Notes: generated by a model from the sequence alone, not told the origin. DNA of 64,000 bases from Myxococcales bacterium (GCA_021787845.1 JAJYLH010000019.1:19924-83923), one strand, 5' to 3'. Counted from the stretch's first letter, positions 14,528 through 23,566 are shown. Program-made: numbers and translations.

Positions 14528-17500
14528 TCATAGTCCGATCGCGTCCGCGGTTGTCCAACTTTCCGCCGGCGGGTCGAACGCCACGGCCTCGTGCAAGATC
14601 ACACACGATTTCCGATCCTCAAGGATCCTCGCTGCGCCTCCCCAACGATCCACGATGCCGAAGACGGTCTCGGCGGCCTCGAACGCGGTGAGCCGGCCCG
14701 CGCGCAGCGCCTGCCGGGCGAGGCGAGCGAACGGACCTGCCATCCGGTACCGGATGAGGACCGGTCGAACGACGGGATCCTCGAACCGCGCGACCTGCTC
14801 TTCCTGCGGAAGCTGTTCGACGGCCCATCGGCGCGCCTGTCCCGCGGCGCCCCTTTCGAGCGTGTCCAACGCGATCTGATGCCGCTCGTCCGCCGGCCAG
14901 TCCTCGACGAGCTTCACCAGTGCCTCGGCGACCGCCGCGAACCTGCCTCCGAAATCTTCCGCTAGCGCCTGAAAGAACATCGAGCGCACCCACTCGCGCC
15001 CCTTTCCCGCCCGCACGATGGCCGCTCGGAGGCTTTGCGGGCAGGAGTAGGAGAGCTTGTCCGAGCCGGCGGTCCATTCGATCAGCAGCTCGACGAGCGG
15101 CATCGGGTCCCACGACGCAGGCCAGGCGACACCCACCAACGCCGCGAACGAGCGCGCGGGCTCCTCGCCCTTCGCCGTCTCGTCCGCCGGCCGGGTGCGC
15201 AGACGCGACAACGCCTCTCGGGCGAGCTGCGAACTAAAGTCCTCGGGCAGAGCCTTGGCGACCTTCCCCAACGCCGACGGCGCGTCGGTGCGAGACCAGC
15301 GTCCCTGCCAGGTCTGGACGGCCTCGCAGAGCACGGTCGCGAAGCCGCCGATCGCCGCCCATCCCGGCAAGAGCTGGGCGAGATCCTCCTCGTTCAAGAG
15401 ATGGCGCTCCACGACGAGCCTCGCCGCGATGAGCGAGGTGGCCGGAGCCAGGGTCGCGAGGAGCTTCACGACCTCCGGACGACCGGAGTCGCTACCGAAG
15501 CGCGCCTCCCGAAGCGGGACCAGCGACTGGAGAACCGGGAGCGCGGCGCGAGCTTCCCCCTCGGGAATCGCGGTGAGCGGGTCGCCGGCGAAAGCCCCTT
15601 CCCACCAGGCGAGCGCGCCCGCCTTTTCCAGCCGCTCGTGCGCCTTCTTCGCCACGTCCAAAGCCAGGGCTTTCGACAGACGCACGAGCTGCGGACGCTC
15701 CGTGGCATCGTCGGGATCGAACAGGTCGACGAGCTGCCACTGAATGGCCGGATAATCATCCTTCGTCACAAGGTCGAACAGCTCGCCGATGCGCGTGCGA
15801 TCTTGCGCAGCGAGGAAGGCGGCGGACCCGGCGACCACGGCCTCGGTGAAGTCCGAACGCAACGACCAGGGGTCCTGGAGCAGCCACGCCATGTTGGGAA
15901 TCGCCTCGGTGACGCCCGAGAGCGCGCAGCTCGTCGCCCAGAGGCAGGTCAACGCCTCGCGCCCGTCGATGAAGAGACCATTCGGCACGGTCCAACCCCA
16001 ATGCCGGACTTCGCAATCCCAAAGCCGATCCACAGGACCTGCCAGCCGGCGCAGGATTTCCATCGGCAACAGCGACCGCGCCTGCCGCGGATTGCGCGTC
16101 GCGACGTAGGTCGGCTCCGGCCGCGTCACGCCCAGGCGCGCCTGGAGCCGCTCGATGGCCGTATCGACCATCGACGCGTCTTCCCCGTCGACATCCGCGA
16201 GCTCTTCGAGCAGCTCGAAATCGCTCGCGTCACCCTTCTCGGCGACGACGGACGACAGATAGGAGCATCGCTCCAGGATGCGCTGGTCGATGACCCGCCG
16301 GCAGACGGCATCGAAGAAGCGCCGGTCCTCGGCATGCCAGGGGCCCGACCGGAAGCACGTCGCGAGATGAAGGTCTTCGATCGCCGCGTCGAGGTCGATC
16401 GCCGTCCGCAACCGGCGGATCTCATCCCACTCGGCCTCGGTCAGGGGACCGGCCCATTCCGGATGGACCGCCTCGAACTTGGTCCGCAGCTCCACTGCGT
16501 ACTTGTCCATCGGTAGCCCGCTGCCGTCCTCCCCGGAGTCGTGGCGGCGACCATCGTCTCCCCACTGGATGGTTCGGACGCACCCGCCCCAGAGCCGGTC
16601 GACCATGAACAGCACGCTCGATGCCTCGGTCGCGTTGAGCTTGCCCTCCCGCAGCTCCTGACGCGCCCTCGCGAGAATCTCATCTTCGAGACAACCCCCA
16701 AACGCCACCCGCCGAAACCTGGGATCATCCAGCCGCGCAAGCTTTTCCGCCATGCTGAGCTGCTTGAACGCCCAGTAGGCGAGCCTGTCGGGGACGGTTG
16801 GCGTATCCGGGCGGCGCTCCCCCTCCCCAACCCCTCCCCCGCAAGAGCGCGGGAGAGGGACTAACTGTGCCTTTGCCGAGGCACTCGTTTCCTCCCTCTC
16901 GTTGGCATCACATGGAGCCGGACACGTCAGTGTCCGGGTGAGGCACGGCGTCGAGGAAGACCCGGACACAAACGTGTCCGGCTCCATCCGCTCTTGCGGG
17001 GGAGCGCCCGGGAGGGGCGCACCCGGAGCGGAGCTGGGACCCGGGGATGCGCACCTTCGATCCAGCGCATCGACCGCGATCCGGTGGCGCTCGTCCGGCG
17101 AGAGCGTCTCGGCGAGCCTTTCGATGACCGGCGCCAGATGCTCCCATTTCCCCGTCAGCCCGTCGGCGAGCGCCTCGCGGACCAGCGGCTTGACCCAGCG
17201 CCGTCCTTTGGCGGCGCGTGTGATGGTATCGCCCAGAAAGGAGCTCGCGTCGAAGTATTCGCTTGTCTTCCCGCCCCAGTCGACCAGCGGGTCGATGAGG
17301 GGCCGCGGGTCGTCCTCGTTCGGCCAGGCTTTCGCGAGCGCCTGCGCAACCGAACGTATCGGCTTCTTGTCGGCCAGGAGCTCGGCCATCGGCGCCGCTC
17401 TGATCTTGTCGAGCAGCTCCTTCGACAGCGCGCGGCGGAAGCTCAACGGCAGAGGGACTTTGCTCAGGGCATCAGCGAGATTGGGATAATCCCACGGATG

Positions 17501-18298
17501 GGTCGTGGCGATGGCGTCGGCGACGACCTTGGCGCTTCCGGGCGTCCGCGCGATGAGCTGAACCACCGTCGCGCGATGTTCCCCGTCGACTTCGTCCAGG
17601 CGTAGGAACGGCCCGGCGGCGGCGACCCGCGCTCGCGCTGGCATGCGGCGAAAGAGCGAAAGCAGCGACTCGGTGTCGACCTCCTTCGGGTAGTCGGCCT
17701 CCTTCGCCGCGATGTACTCCTTCAGCACCGGGCGCGCCCGCTGGGCGGTCGAAGGCGCGAGTCCGGCGAGCGGATCGGAGGAGAACTGGGCTTCCCACCA
17801 CTCGAGCGGCGCGGCGTCGTTGGCTCGGTCCCGCGCCCAACGGCCGAGGAAGTAGGTGTCCGCGCCCAACTCGAGGAGCGCGGCGCGCTCGTCCGGGTTG
17901 CGAGGATCGAGCCATCGGATGAGCGCCTCCCGGAGCTTGTACCCCGGATGGCGCACCAACCGGTACAGGCGGGCGCGCAGCGCGCGGTCCGACCCTGCCA
18001 GACGCATCGCCGCCGACGCGATGGTCCCCACCGCGTCGTCTTCCTCCTCGAGCCAGCCGTCATCGACCCGGGCCAGGAGCCGATCGAACGCACCCGCATC
18101 CCCGAGCAGCCCGGCCGCCGCCGCCCACAGACGAACCGCGGCCACCCGGCCCCACTCGAACAACTGCCGTCCCTTCTCGTCGTGGATCCGCGAAACCCCG
18201 ATCGACCATAGGTCGTCGAGGCGCGCCCCCAGGTCGAGGTACAAGTCGCGCGGGAGAAGCTCCGGCAGCACACGGCGAGAAACAAACGGCGCGGGCAT
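14528..18298 (-). CDS. Large cytosolic protein with duplicated helical halves, unknown function
   Basis: 1256 aa, no signal peptide or membrane segment, rich in Ala/Leu/Trp helices resembling HEAT-like solenoids. The N- and C-terminal halves are paralogous: PLVDWGGKTSEYF, RAAKGRRWVKPLVREAL and SPDERHRIAVDAL near residues 335-412 match LLIEWTAGSDKLSY, RAGKGREWVRSMFFQAL and PADERHQIALDTL near 1065-1160. In the first half about 85 residues (roughly 415-500) are inserted and are encoded by a REP-bearing element at about 16795-17056; the second half has no such insertion. No family recognised. It is the first gene beyond the prophage end. Confidence 0.75.
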   Translation of the reverse strand: MPAPFVSRRVLPELLPRDLYLDLGARLDDLWSIGVSRIHDEKGRQLFEWGRVAAVRLWAAAAGLLGDAGAFDRLLARVDDGWLEEEDDAVGTIASAAMRLAGSDRALRARLYRLVRHPGYKLREALIRWLDPRNPDERAALLELGADTYFLGRWARDRANDAAPLEWWEAQFSSDPLAGLAPSTAQRARPVLKEYIAAKEADYPKEVDTESLLSLFRRMPARARVAAAGPFLRLDEVDGEHRATVVQLIARTPGSAKVVADAIATTHPWDYPNLADALSKVPLPLSFRRALSKELLDKIRAAPMAELLADKKPIRSVAQALAKAWPNEDDPRPLIDPLVDWGGKTSEYFDASSFLGDTITRAAKGRRWVKPLVREALADGLTGKWEHLAPVIERLAETLSPDERHRIAVDALDRRCASPGPSSAPGAPLPGAPPQERMEPDTFVSGSSSTPCLTRTLTCPAPCDANEREETSASAKAQLVPLPRSCGGGVGEGERRPDTPTVPDRLAYWAFKQLSMAEKLARLDDPRFRRVAFGGCLEDEILARARQELREGKLNATEASSVLFMVDRLWGGCVRTIQWGDDGRRHDSGEDGSGLPMDKYAVELRTKFEAVHPEWAGPLTEAEWDEIRRLRTAIDLDAAIEDLHLATCFRSGPWHAEDRRFFDAVCRRVIDQRILERCSYLSSVVAEKGDASDFELLEELADVDGEDASMVDTAIERLQARLGVTRPEPTYVATRNPRQARSLLPMEILRRLAGPVDRLWDCEVRHWGWTVPNGLFIDGREALTCLWATSCALSGVTEAIPNMAWLLQDPWSLRSDFTEAVVAGSAAFLAAQDRTRIGELFDLVTKDDYPAIQWQLVDLFDPDDATERPQLVRLSKALALDVAKKAHERLEKAGALAWWEGAFAGDPLTAIPEGEARAALPVLQSLVPLREARFGSDSGRPEVVKLLATLAPATSLIAARLVVERHLLNEEDLAQLLPGWAAIGGFATVLCEAVQTWQGRWSRTDAPSALGKVAKALPEDFSSQLAREALSRLRTRPADETAKGEEPARSFAALVGVAWPASWDPMPLVELLIEWTAGSDKLSYSCPQSLRAAIVRAGKGREWVRSMFFQALAEDFGGRFAAVAEALVKLVEDWPADERHQIALDTLERGAAGQARRWAVEQLPQEEQVARFEDPVVRPVLIRYRMAGPFARLARQALRAGRLTAFEAAETVFGIVDRWGGAARILEDRKSCVILHEAVAFDPPAESWTTADAIGL
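16836..17002. mobile_element. MITE-like element carrying two REP palindromes, inserted in frame
   Basis: Bounded by the inverted 14-mers CCCCCGCAAGAGCG (16836-16849) and CGCTCTTGCGGGGG (16989-17002). Inside are two REP units in opposite orientation at 16914-16939 and 16960-16985, each a GGAGCCGGACAC...GTGTCCGG palindrome like those flanking the REP transposase at 27154-28002. The unit is translated through without a stop inside the 1256-aa gene. Its length is compatible with an in-frame insertion; the second half of the host protein lacks it. Confidence 0.7.
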
Positions 18299-18330
18299 GA
18301 GAAGCCTCCTTGGACCGTGCGAGGGAGCAT

Positions 18331-18400
18331 CCTACACGCATCGGCCCCATCATGGCGGGCCGCCCGCGGACCACCCTACAGGCATCAGCCCCATCACGGC
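18331..18400. repeat. Imperfect 26-bp direct repeat, 44-bp period
   Basis: 18331-18356 and 18375-18400 share CCTACA, GCATC and GCCCCATCA blocks. The pair occupies the short gap between the 1256-aa gene and the 299-aa gene, and the second copy contains the stop codon of the latter (18394-18396). Possibly a duplicated regulatory or terminator-proximal segment. Confidence 0.5.
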
Positions 18401-19293
18401 TCGGCCGCCTTCGCCTCCTCGGCGGCCTTGGCGGCGGCCCTCTCCTGCTCCTTCTTCTCCTTGCGTTGCTTCTTCACCTTGGCCCAGCGGCCGGCCTCGG
18501 AGACCGGCTGCGCCTTGCGGTACTTGGCGACGCGGGCGGACGATTGGATGGCGAGCTTCGCCTGGAGGAAGAAGTAGCGCGCCGCGGCGATGGCGGTGCA
18601 CTCCCAGGCCATGACCGACTTCCGGTCGACGCCCGCATCGAGGCGGATGAACGGCGCGAGCTCGGCGAGCAGCGGCGCGATCATCTCATCGACGTAGGTC
18701 GCATCGAGCCCGGCGCTCTGGAGCCGCACGCGGTTGGGCGCGGCGTCGGGGAGCTCGTTCCCCTGCGCGTCGATCTGGAGAATGGTCAGCCGCTGCTGGC
18801 TCAGGCAATCGCCGACGGCGCGAGCGGCATTCTTGGCCTGCGACTTGACCCCGAGCGCGATCGCCAGCGGGTCGGCGTCGCCGAGACGGTCCTGGGCGAC
18901 GGAGCGGGTACCGAGGAGGCGTTGCTTCGCGCGGGAGAGCAACGGCTTCGGCGTCGCGGGCACCTTGGCGGCAGCCTTCTTGCGCTGGCTCGGCATCGGG
19001 ACGAGCTTGCCGCCCTCCTGCTTGAGCCGCGCGAGCGCCTCGAAGTGCGCCTCCGTCGTGCCGCGCCGCACCAGCGCTTCCCGGTCGGTCTTCGCGAGGT
19101 TCTGGATGGTCCCGAGGCGCCTGAGACAAGTCTTCTTGCCGGGAAAGTTCTTTCGCGTCTCTTGATCGCGCGAACCCTCCGCGCGCCAGCCGGCCAGGAC
19201 GGATTCCGCCGTCGGTTCCGGCGGAGTCGGGCCGGCTTGCGGTGCCGGCTGGGGTACGACCGGCGGGTTGGACTTGTCTTCTTTTCGAGCCAT
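18394..19293 (-). CDS. Orphan 299-aa basic protein adjacent to the 21-bp array
   Basis: Start at 19293 (MARKEDKSNPPVV), with GAGG about 11 bases upstream; the frame is open further upstream only because the adjacent repeat array lacks stops. Residues 1-30 are Pro-rich and disordered. The middle is helical and basic (LGTIQNLAKTDREALV, PLLSRAKQRLLGTR). The region around LDATYVDEMIAPLLAELAPF looks folded. The tail is a Lys/Glu coiled helix (KVKKQRKEKKEQER). No known domain, membrane segment or catalytic motif is seen. The gene begins 95 bases from the phased array at 19389-19716, so it could encode the array-binding partner (inference only). Confidence 0.65.
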   Translation of the reverse strand: MARKEDKSNPPVVPQPAPQAGPTPPEPTAESVLAGWRAEGSRDQETRKNFPGKKTCLRRLGTIQNLAKTDREALVRRGTTEAHFEALARLKQEGGKLVPMPSQRKKAAAKVPATPKPLLSRAKQRLLGTRSVAQDRLGDADPLAIALGVKSQAKNAARAVGDCLSQQRLTILQIDAQGNELPDAAPNRVRLQSAGLDATYVDEMIAPLLAELAPFIRLDAGVDRKSVMAWECTAIAAARYFFLQAKLAIQSSARVAKYRKAQPVSEAGRWAKVKKQRKEKKEQERAAAKAAEEAKAAEP

Positions 19294-19388
19294 CGGAGGA
19301 CCTCGCGCGCCGGAGCGGGCACCACGCCCGCAGCGACGTGCCGTAGTTTCGCATGATCGAGCCACTTGCGTCAAGAAAACGGGTCCTG

Positions 19389-19716
19389 GTGCGGCCGTCA
19401 CCCGGATTCGTGTGCGCGATCGCCTGGCCTGTGCGCGCCAACGAAGCAGCCGTGCGCGGACCTCGATTACCGGTGCGTGACTATCAAGCAGTCGTGCGTT
19501 ACCTTCGAGTTGTGGTGCGTGATAACCGACGAGCCGTGCGCGATCTGCAAGACATTGTGCGTGTCTTCCGGCCGCTTGTGCGTGATTTACTGGCTGTTGT
19601 GCGTTGTCATCGAAGTGCTGTGCTCTCTCATCAGGATGATGTGCGTGCAGGAGCTGTGACATGTGCGCGACCTCGACGTCGTTGTGCGTAAAGGTCGGTA
19701 AAGTTATGCGCGATCG
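19389..19716. repeat. Array of 16 GTGCGYGA boxes phased at about 21 bp
   Basis: The core GTGCG (consensus GTGCGYGA) starts at 19389, 19412, 19431, 19452, 19473, 19494, 19515, 19536, 19557, 19578, 19599, 19620 (variant GTGCTC), 19641, 19663, 19684 and, as ATGCG, 19706. From 19431 to 19641 the step is exactly 21 bases ten times running; later steps are 22, 21 and 22. The 13 or so bases between boxes are unrelated to each other and less GC-rich than the surroundings. Boxes 21 bp apart lie on one face of the helix. It looks like a multi-site protein-binding array. Confidence 0.85.
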
Positions 19717-19821
19717 ATAGCTAGTTGCCTCCGAGCGGCACCAAGTTGTAATGCCCACGAAGGTATCGGTACCTCGGCTCGACATCGTGGCACCGGCGCG
19801 CTCGCCTGTGCCAGCCACGAC

Positions 19822-20040
19822 CAAGGCTAGAGGGGGTATCGGCTTCGTTCAGGTTCGAGCCTTCAGCGAATATCCGCTCACCCTGAGGGGAGGCCGACGG
19901 TTCTTGGTCGGCCGGACTCGAAGGGCGGGCGGATATTCCCGCGCTCCGCTCGTCCTTCGAGTCCGCTCGCAAGGAGCGCTCGCTCCCCTCAGGATGAGCG
20001 GGGTGCGACCTGAACGAAGCCGATACCCCACAAGGCTAGA
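19822..20040. mobile_element. MITE with 22-bp perfect terminal inverted repeats and a 10-bp duplication
   Basis: The 22 bases at 19833-19854 are the exact inverse of 20008-20029 (outer end GGGGTATCGGCTTCG). The element (about 19832-20030) is flanked by the direct repeat CAAGGCTAGA at 19822-19831 and 20031-20040, a likely target-site duplication. Inside are nested inverted segments, e.g. CCGCTCACCCTGAGGGG against CCCCTCAGGATGAGCGG. It encodes nothing and fills the gap between the array and the nuclease gene. The transposase that moves it is not in the window. Confidence 0.75.
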
Positions 20041-20145
20041 CCCGGCGGGTGTCTGGCGCAGGTCAGGTGGCAGCGGCGACAACCCGAGAGGCGTGGATAC
20101 CTCTGCCCTCGCCGCTCGAGGGGCTTCGCTTACACTTCACCCATC

Positions 20146-21192
20146 CTACTGCTTCGCGGCGGAGACAAACCTCTGGAGATTGGTGTTCCCGACGAGATGG
20201 TCCAAGGTTGCCAGGGTAAAGACCTTCCCCTGCGTCACCCGCAGGATGTCGCGCATGTCGTTGCGTCGCACGCCGAACCCGCGTCCATCGATGCAGGCGA
20301 CGACCTGAAAGGCTGGCTGCCCTTCGCGCAGGCGCTGGTCCCGCATCGCGCCGAGTCGCAGAATCCGCGCGACCTTGTCCCGCGCAGTGCCATCGTCGCT
20401 CGTGATCTTCGCCTCGATGATCACGGATGCGGCAGACGTCGTGGGAACAAAGAAATCAGGAGCTTGTTCAAAGCCGAGAACGCGTTCCGCGCGGCGGGTC
20501 TTCTGGTAGGTGATGCTCGCGTGCGCCAGGCGATCTTCGACCGCGTTCTCCATGATGTCACCAACGAGCCCCGAAACAGCATCGCGATGGCTGGCGAACG
20601 GCCGACCGAGATAGCGTTCGTAGAGGAGCACCGGGTAGGGAACGTGAACCGATGCGACGAACCTGAGCGAATCGAGACCGCGCGAGGTGTCCTCCTTGTC
20701 GAGCCGGTGGACCGTGTTGGCGGCAACGCTGGGCGCGCCACGGAGAATCTTCTCAACGGCCACGTCGATCAGCGCTTCGACACGCCGTAAGGTCAGACCG
20801 TTGTCCGCCTTGACGCGAGACATATACGCCCGGTCCGTGCGAACCATCCTGTCATTGCCACGTGCGGCGCCTTGGTCGACATCACTGCCCTGCTCGCTCC
20901 GTGCCAGTTCGGCCCATTCCGGAGGTGAAAGCCCGAGGATCGTACGCAGGACCAGGAACGAAAGCGAGTCTTCCTCCAGCGCCGACCAGACGCTTTCGGG
21001 TGAGAGACGTGCGAAGCTGGTCGTATGACGCTTGAGAACTTCGTAGGCATCCTGGAAGGCGGGATACGGAATGAACCCCTCTCCCTTCGGAAGCACCAGA
21101 AACTGTGACTGGAGGTCGGCAAAGGTGACGTTGACCATCTCCTCGATGCGCTCCTCCAACGTTGCCGGATCGAGCTCGTAGGGGCGCGGCAT
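20146..21192 (-). CDS. PD-(D/E)XK-like nuclease, probable restriction endonuclease
   Basis: 348 aa. APDFFVPTTSAASVIIEAK supplies Asp, then Glu-x-Lys at the spacing of the PD-(D/E)XK nuclease core, followed by a helix with KVARILRLGAMRDQR. The N-terminal 200 residues are helical and not recognised. The start codon immediately follows the TGA of the methyltransferase gene (no gap), implying coupled translation and a restriction-modification pair. Cleavage specificity cannot be told. An alternative is a non-restriction effector used by the whole island. Confidence 0.65.
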   Translation of the reverse strand: MPRPYELDPATLEERIEEMVNVTFADLQSQFLVLPKGEGFIPYPAFQDAYEVLKRHTTSFARLSPESVWSALEEDSLSFLVLRTILGLSPPEWAELARSEQGSDVDQGAARGNDRMVRTDRAYMSRVKADNGLTLRRVEALIDVAVEKILRGAPSVAANTVHRLDKEDTSRGLDSLRFVASVHVPYPVLLYERYLGRPFASHRDAVSGLVGDIMENAVEDRLAHASITYQKTRRAERVLGFEQAPDFFVPTTSAASVIIEAKITSDDGTARDKVARILRLGAMRDQRLREGQPAFQVVACIDGRGFGVRRNDMRDILRVTQGKVFTLATLDHLVGNTNLQRFVSAAKQ

Positions 21193-23430
21193 TCAGGCAT
21201 CCCTCCGGGTCGCAGTTCCAGCCGCGCCGAGCGCGCGCATCAATCTCTCCACGTCGCAGCGGACGGCGAGGGTCTCGAGCGTTCGACGCGCCAGCGACAT
21301 CCGTTCCCTGAGCGGAGCCGCCGCGTCCCACGAAGGTCCCAACCTGCCAACCGCGATCCTCGCGAGGTGCCCCGCGAGAAGACATCGAAGATCACCGCGT
21401 GTGAGGCGCACTTCCGAATCGCGCATGGCGCGCATGTCCGCTTCCAGCGCGCGTCGGCAGGAGGCCGCGACCTCGAATTCCAGAGAAGTCTGCCTGTCTT
21501 CCGTTCGAGAACGCAGCGTGCGCCGGCAGACGAAGATCGTGTCCAAGACCGACGAGCCAGTCCGCGCGATGTGAAGGGAAGCAGTCATCTCGGCGGCGGC
21601 CGGGAACGTCTTGGTGCAGGTCATCCGGGAATCCAGGATGGCCACGACCAAGGGCACATAGGCCGCTGGATCGTTGTGGTGGTACGTGAAGACGAACGGC
21701 GCGTTCGGCTTGAGCGCGTCGGCGTAGTGCTGGAACACCGCGGACAGTCCTTCGGTGAAGTGCTCGAGCCCGCGGCCGAGCGTCTCATTCCCGGTCAGCT
21801 CGCGGCTCGTCCTGGTCGTGGTACCGGCGAACTCAGAGAACTCGTGTCGCAGGCCCACACGAAGCCAGGCGAAACAGAAGTCCATCAGCTCAGCGTACTG
21901 CACGTTGTCAAAGTAGGGCGGGTCGGTGAAGACACCATCCAAGGAATTTCGAGGCAGCGGCAAATCCGTAGCGGGCGACGCCTGGATGAGAGCCTGCGGG
22001 TCGAGCCCGCGGGGCAGCTCGTTGACGAGCGCCGCCGCGATGCGCTCGCCGGGAATCGGGACGAGCTTCTTGCGCCCGGCCACGTGCCGCGTCTCGAACG
22101 GCTGCCGGCAGTACTCCTTCGCCCGACGGTATTTCTCGATGAAGTGACGATAGGAACCCGAGCCGACGCGGGGAATCCCGAGCAGGTTGTTTTCGCATTG
22201 CACGAGGGCGACGGGGAATCCGTGAACGCTGAAGATGTCCTGGCACTTCAGCGCGTAGGTGTCGTACCGGCAGAGCATGTTCTGATACCGCAAGAAGTCG
22301 GAGAACACCGTGAGCAAGGCATGACGAACCGCAGCGTCACGGACTTGCATCAGCCGCCGTAGCAACGTGCCGAGCCCGAAGAGTTGCCGGTCGCTGAACA
22401 TCTGCCGGTACTTCGAGTACCCCCAGCGGTGCAGCCGGTCGCTCTCGTCACCCGGCGGGATGTCGTCGTCGGGAATCGGGAGATCCCTCGCGTCCGCCAG
22501 GAGCTTGGCAGCTCTGTCCGCGCGCTCGAGATCGCCCGCATCGGGCGCCTTGAAGAACCGACCCTGGTGCCCGCTCTTGCAGGTGTCGCAATGGTATTCC
22601 AACGCCCAAAGCCGGTGCCGGAAAGGCTCCTGTGCGTCCCCGCTCCCGACCGAGAACTTCCTCTGGCACTGCCAGCATCGCAAGCTTCCGTGCCGGACGT
22701 TGCCCTCGACGTGTACGTCGCTCGAGCATCGCTTGCAGGCCGCTGGAGTGGCCAAGGTCGGAATCGTCTCGTACTCGTTGAGGTCCCCGCAAGCCGGGCA
22801 GGCAAGGACCGGCCGCGGATGCCGCTCGGCCTCGGCGAGCAGGTACCCTGGAAACAGGTCGTTCGCGGCTCCGCAGGCCGGGCACGCGGATACCTTCACC
22901 CAGACGAAGTACTTGACCGTCGCCCAGCGGCCACACTCCAGGCACCTGGTCCGATACAGATCGCCGATCACCTGTTCGACATCCGCGACGGCGGACTGCG
23001 CCTCCGCGGCGAACGCGCTCAGGTCGAGGTCGGCGAGCGATTGGCGGACGATCCAGAACGCCATCGGGTTGACGTCGGTCCCGATCGTGTGAAGCCCGAG
23101 GCGGTTCGCTTCGAACGTCGGCGTGCCCCCGCCCATGAACGGATCGGCGACAACGCCGTGGAGCCTGTGGGGTGAAAAGAACGAGGATGAAAGCGGCTCG
23201 TCGCCAGCGAACTCGGAAAGCAGCAGCGAGCGGAAGACAGTGCCGGGCCGACGCGCAAACCACTTGTGGATCCCGATGACGGGGCGGTAGTTCTGCTGCA
23301 CCTGCTTTTCCCGCATCGCGAGGCGGGTGACGAACGCCGCATCGAAGGCCGCTTCCAGCGTGCCGCCCGGTCCCTGGTCCGCCTGGCTGCCGAAAGCTGG
23401 CTTGGCCTCGACCGAGACGCTCTCCATCAT
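21193..23430 (-). CDS. Zinc-ribbon DNA methyltransferase (DUF1156-like)
   Basis: 745 aa from an ATG at 23430 (23427 also possible). IHKWFARRPGTVFRSLL and DPFMGGGT (about 96-103, SAM-binding motif I) are followed by a Cys-rich insert with CxxC pairs at about 163, 183, 211, 232, 252 and 281, then DPPYFDNVQYAEL (catalytic motif IV, about 503). DPPY points to N6-adenine or N4-cytosine methylation. Related proteins occur in phage-defence islands. The gene lies 136 bases after the SMC gene on the same strand and is coupled to the nuclease. Confidence 0.85.
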   Translation of the reverse strand: MMESVSVEAKPAFGSQADQGPGGTLEAAFDAAFVTRLAMREKQVQQNYRPVIGIHKWFARRPGTVFRSLLLSEFAGDEPLSSSFFSPHRLHGVVADPFMGGGTPTFEANRLGLHTIGTDVNPMAFWIVRQSLADLDLSAFAAEAQSAVADVEQVIGDLYRTRCLECGRWATVKYFVWVKVSACPACGAANDLFPGYLLAEAERHPRPVLACPACGDLNEYETIPTLATPAACKRCSSDVHVEGNVRHGSLRCWQCQRKFSVGSGDAQEPFRHRLWALEYHCDTCKSGHQGRFFKAPDAGDLERADRAAKLLADARDLPIPDDDIPPGDESDRLHRWGYSKYRQMFSDRQLFGLGTLLRRLMQVRDAAVRHALLTVFSDFLRYQNMLCRYDTYALKCQDIFSVHGFPVALVQCENNLLGIPRVGSGSYRHFIEKYRRAKEYCRQPFETRHVAGRKKLVPIPGERIAAALVNELPRGLDPQALIQASPATDLPLPRNSLDGVFTDPPYFDNVQYAELMDFCFAWLRVGLRHEFSEFAGTTTRTSRELTGNETLGRGLEHFTEGLSAVFQHYADALKPNAPFVFTYHHNDPAAYVPLVVAILDSRMTCTKTFPAAAEMTASLHIARTGSSVLDTIFVCRRTLRSRTEDRQTSLEFEVAASCRRALEADMRAMRDSEVRLTRGDLRCLLAGHLARIAVGRLGPSWDAAAPLRERMSLARRTLETLAVRCDVERLMRALGAAGTATRRDA

Positions 23431-23566
23431 CGCCCCCACGAGGCGGCCCGTCCGCCTGGGGAGAGCATAACTCGAGGGTCGGACACGCATCCGTCTCCGT
23501 CATCCGCGGCCCGCAGACGCAGCAAACGAAATGACCGGGACAACCGCGGATGGTACTGCATGCGTC

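Noticed and set aside
19353..19691. Array translated as a VRxxxxx, CVxxxxx or (minus strand) HAxxxxx heptad protein
   Set aside because: Three frames are open only because the period is a multiple of three and stops are absent. The GTG of each box is invariant and the C/T change alters the amino acid in the minus frame, so selection looks DNA-based.
19389..19716. CRISPR array
   Set aside because: The conserved part is only about 8 bases and the spacers about 13, far shorter than CRISPR repeats and spacers; no cas gene is present.
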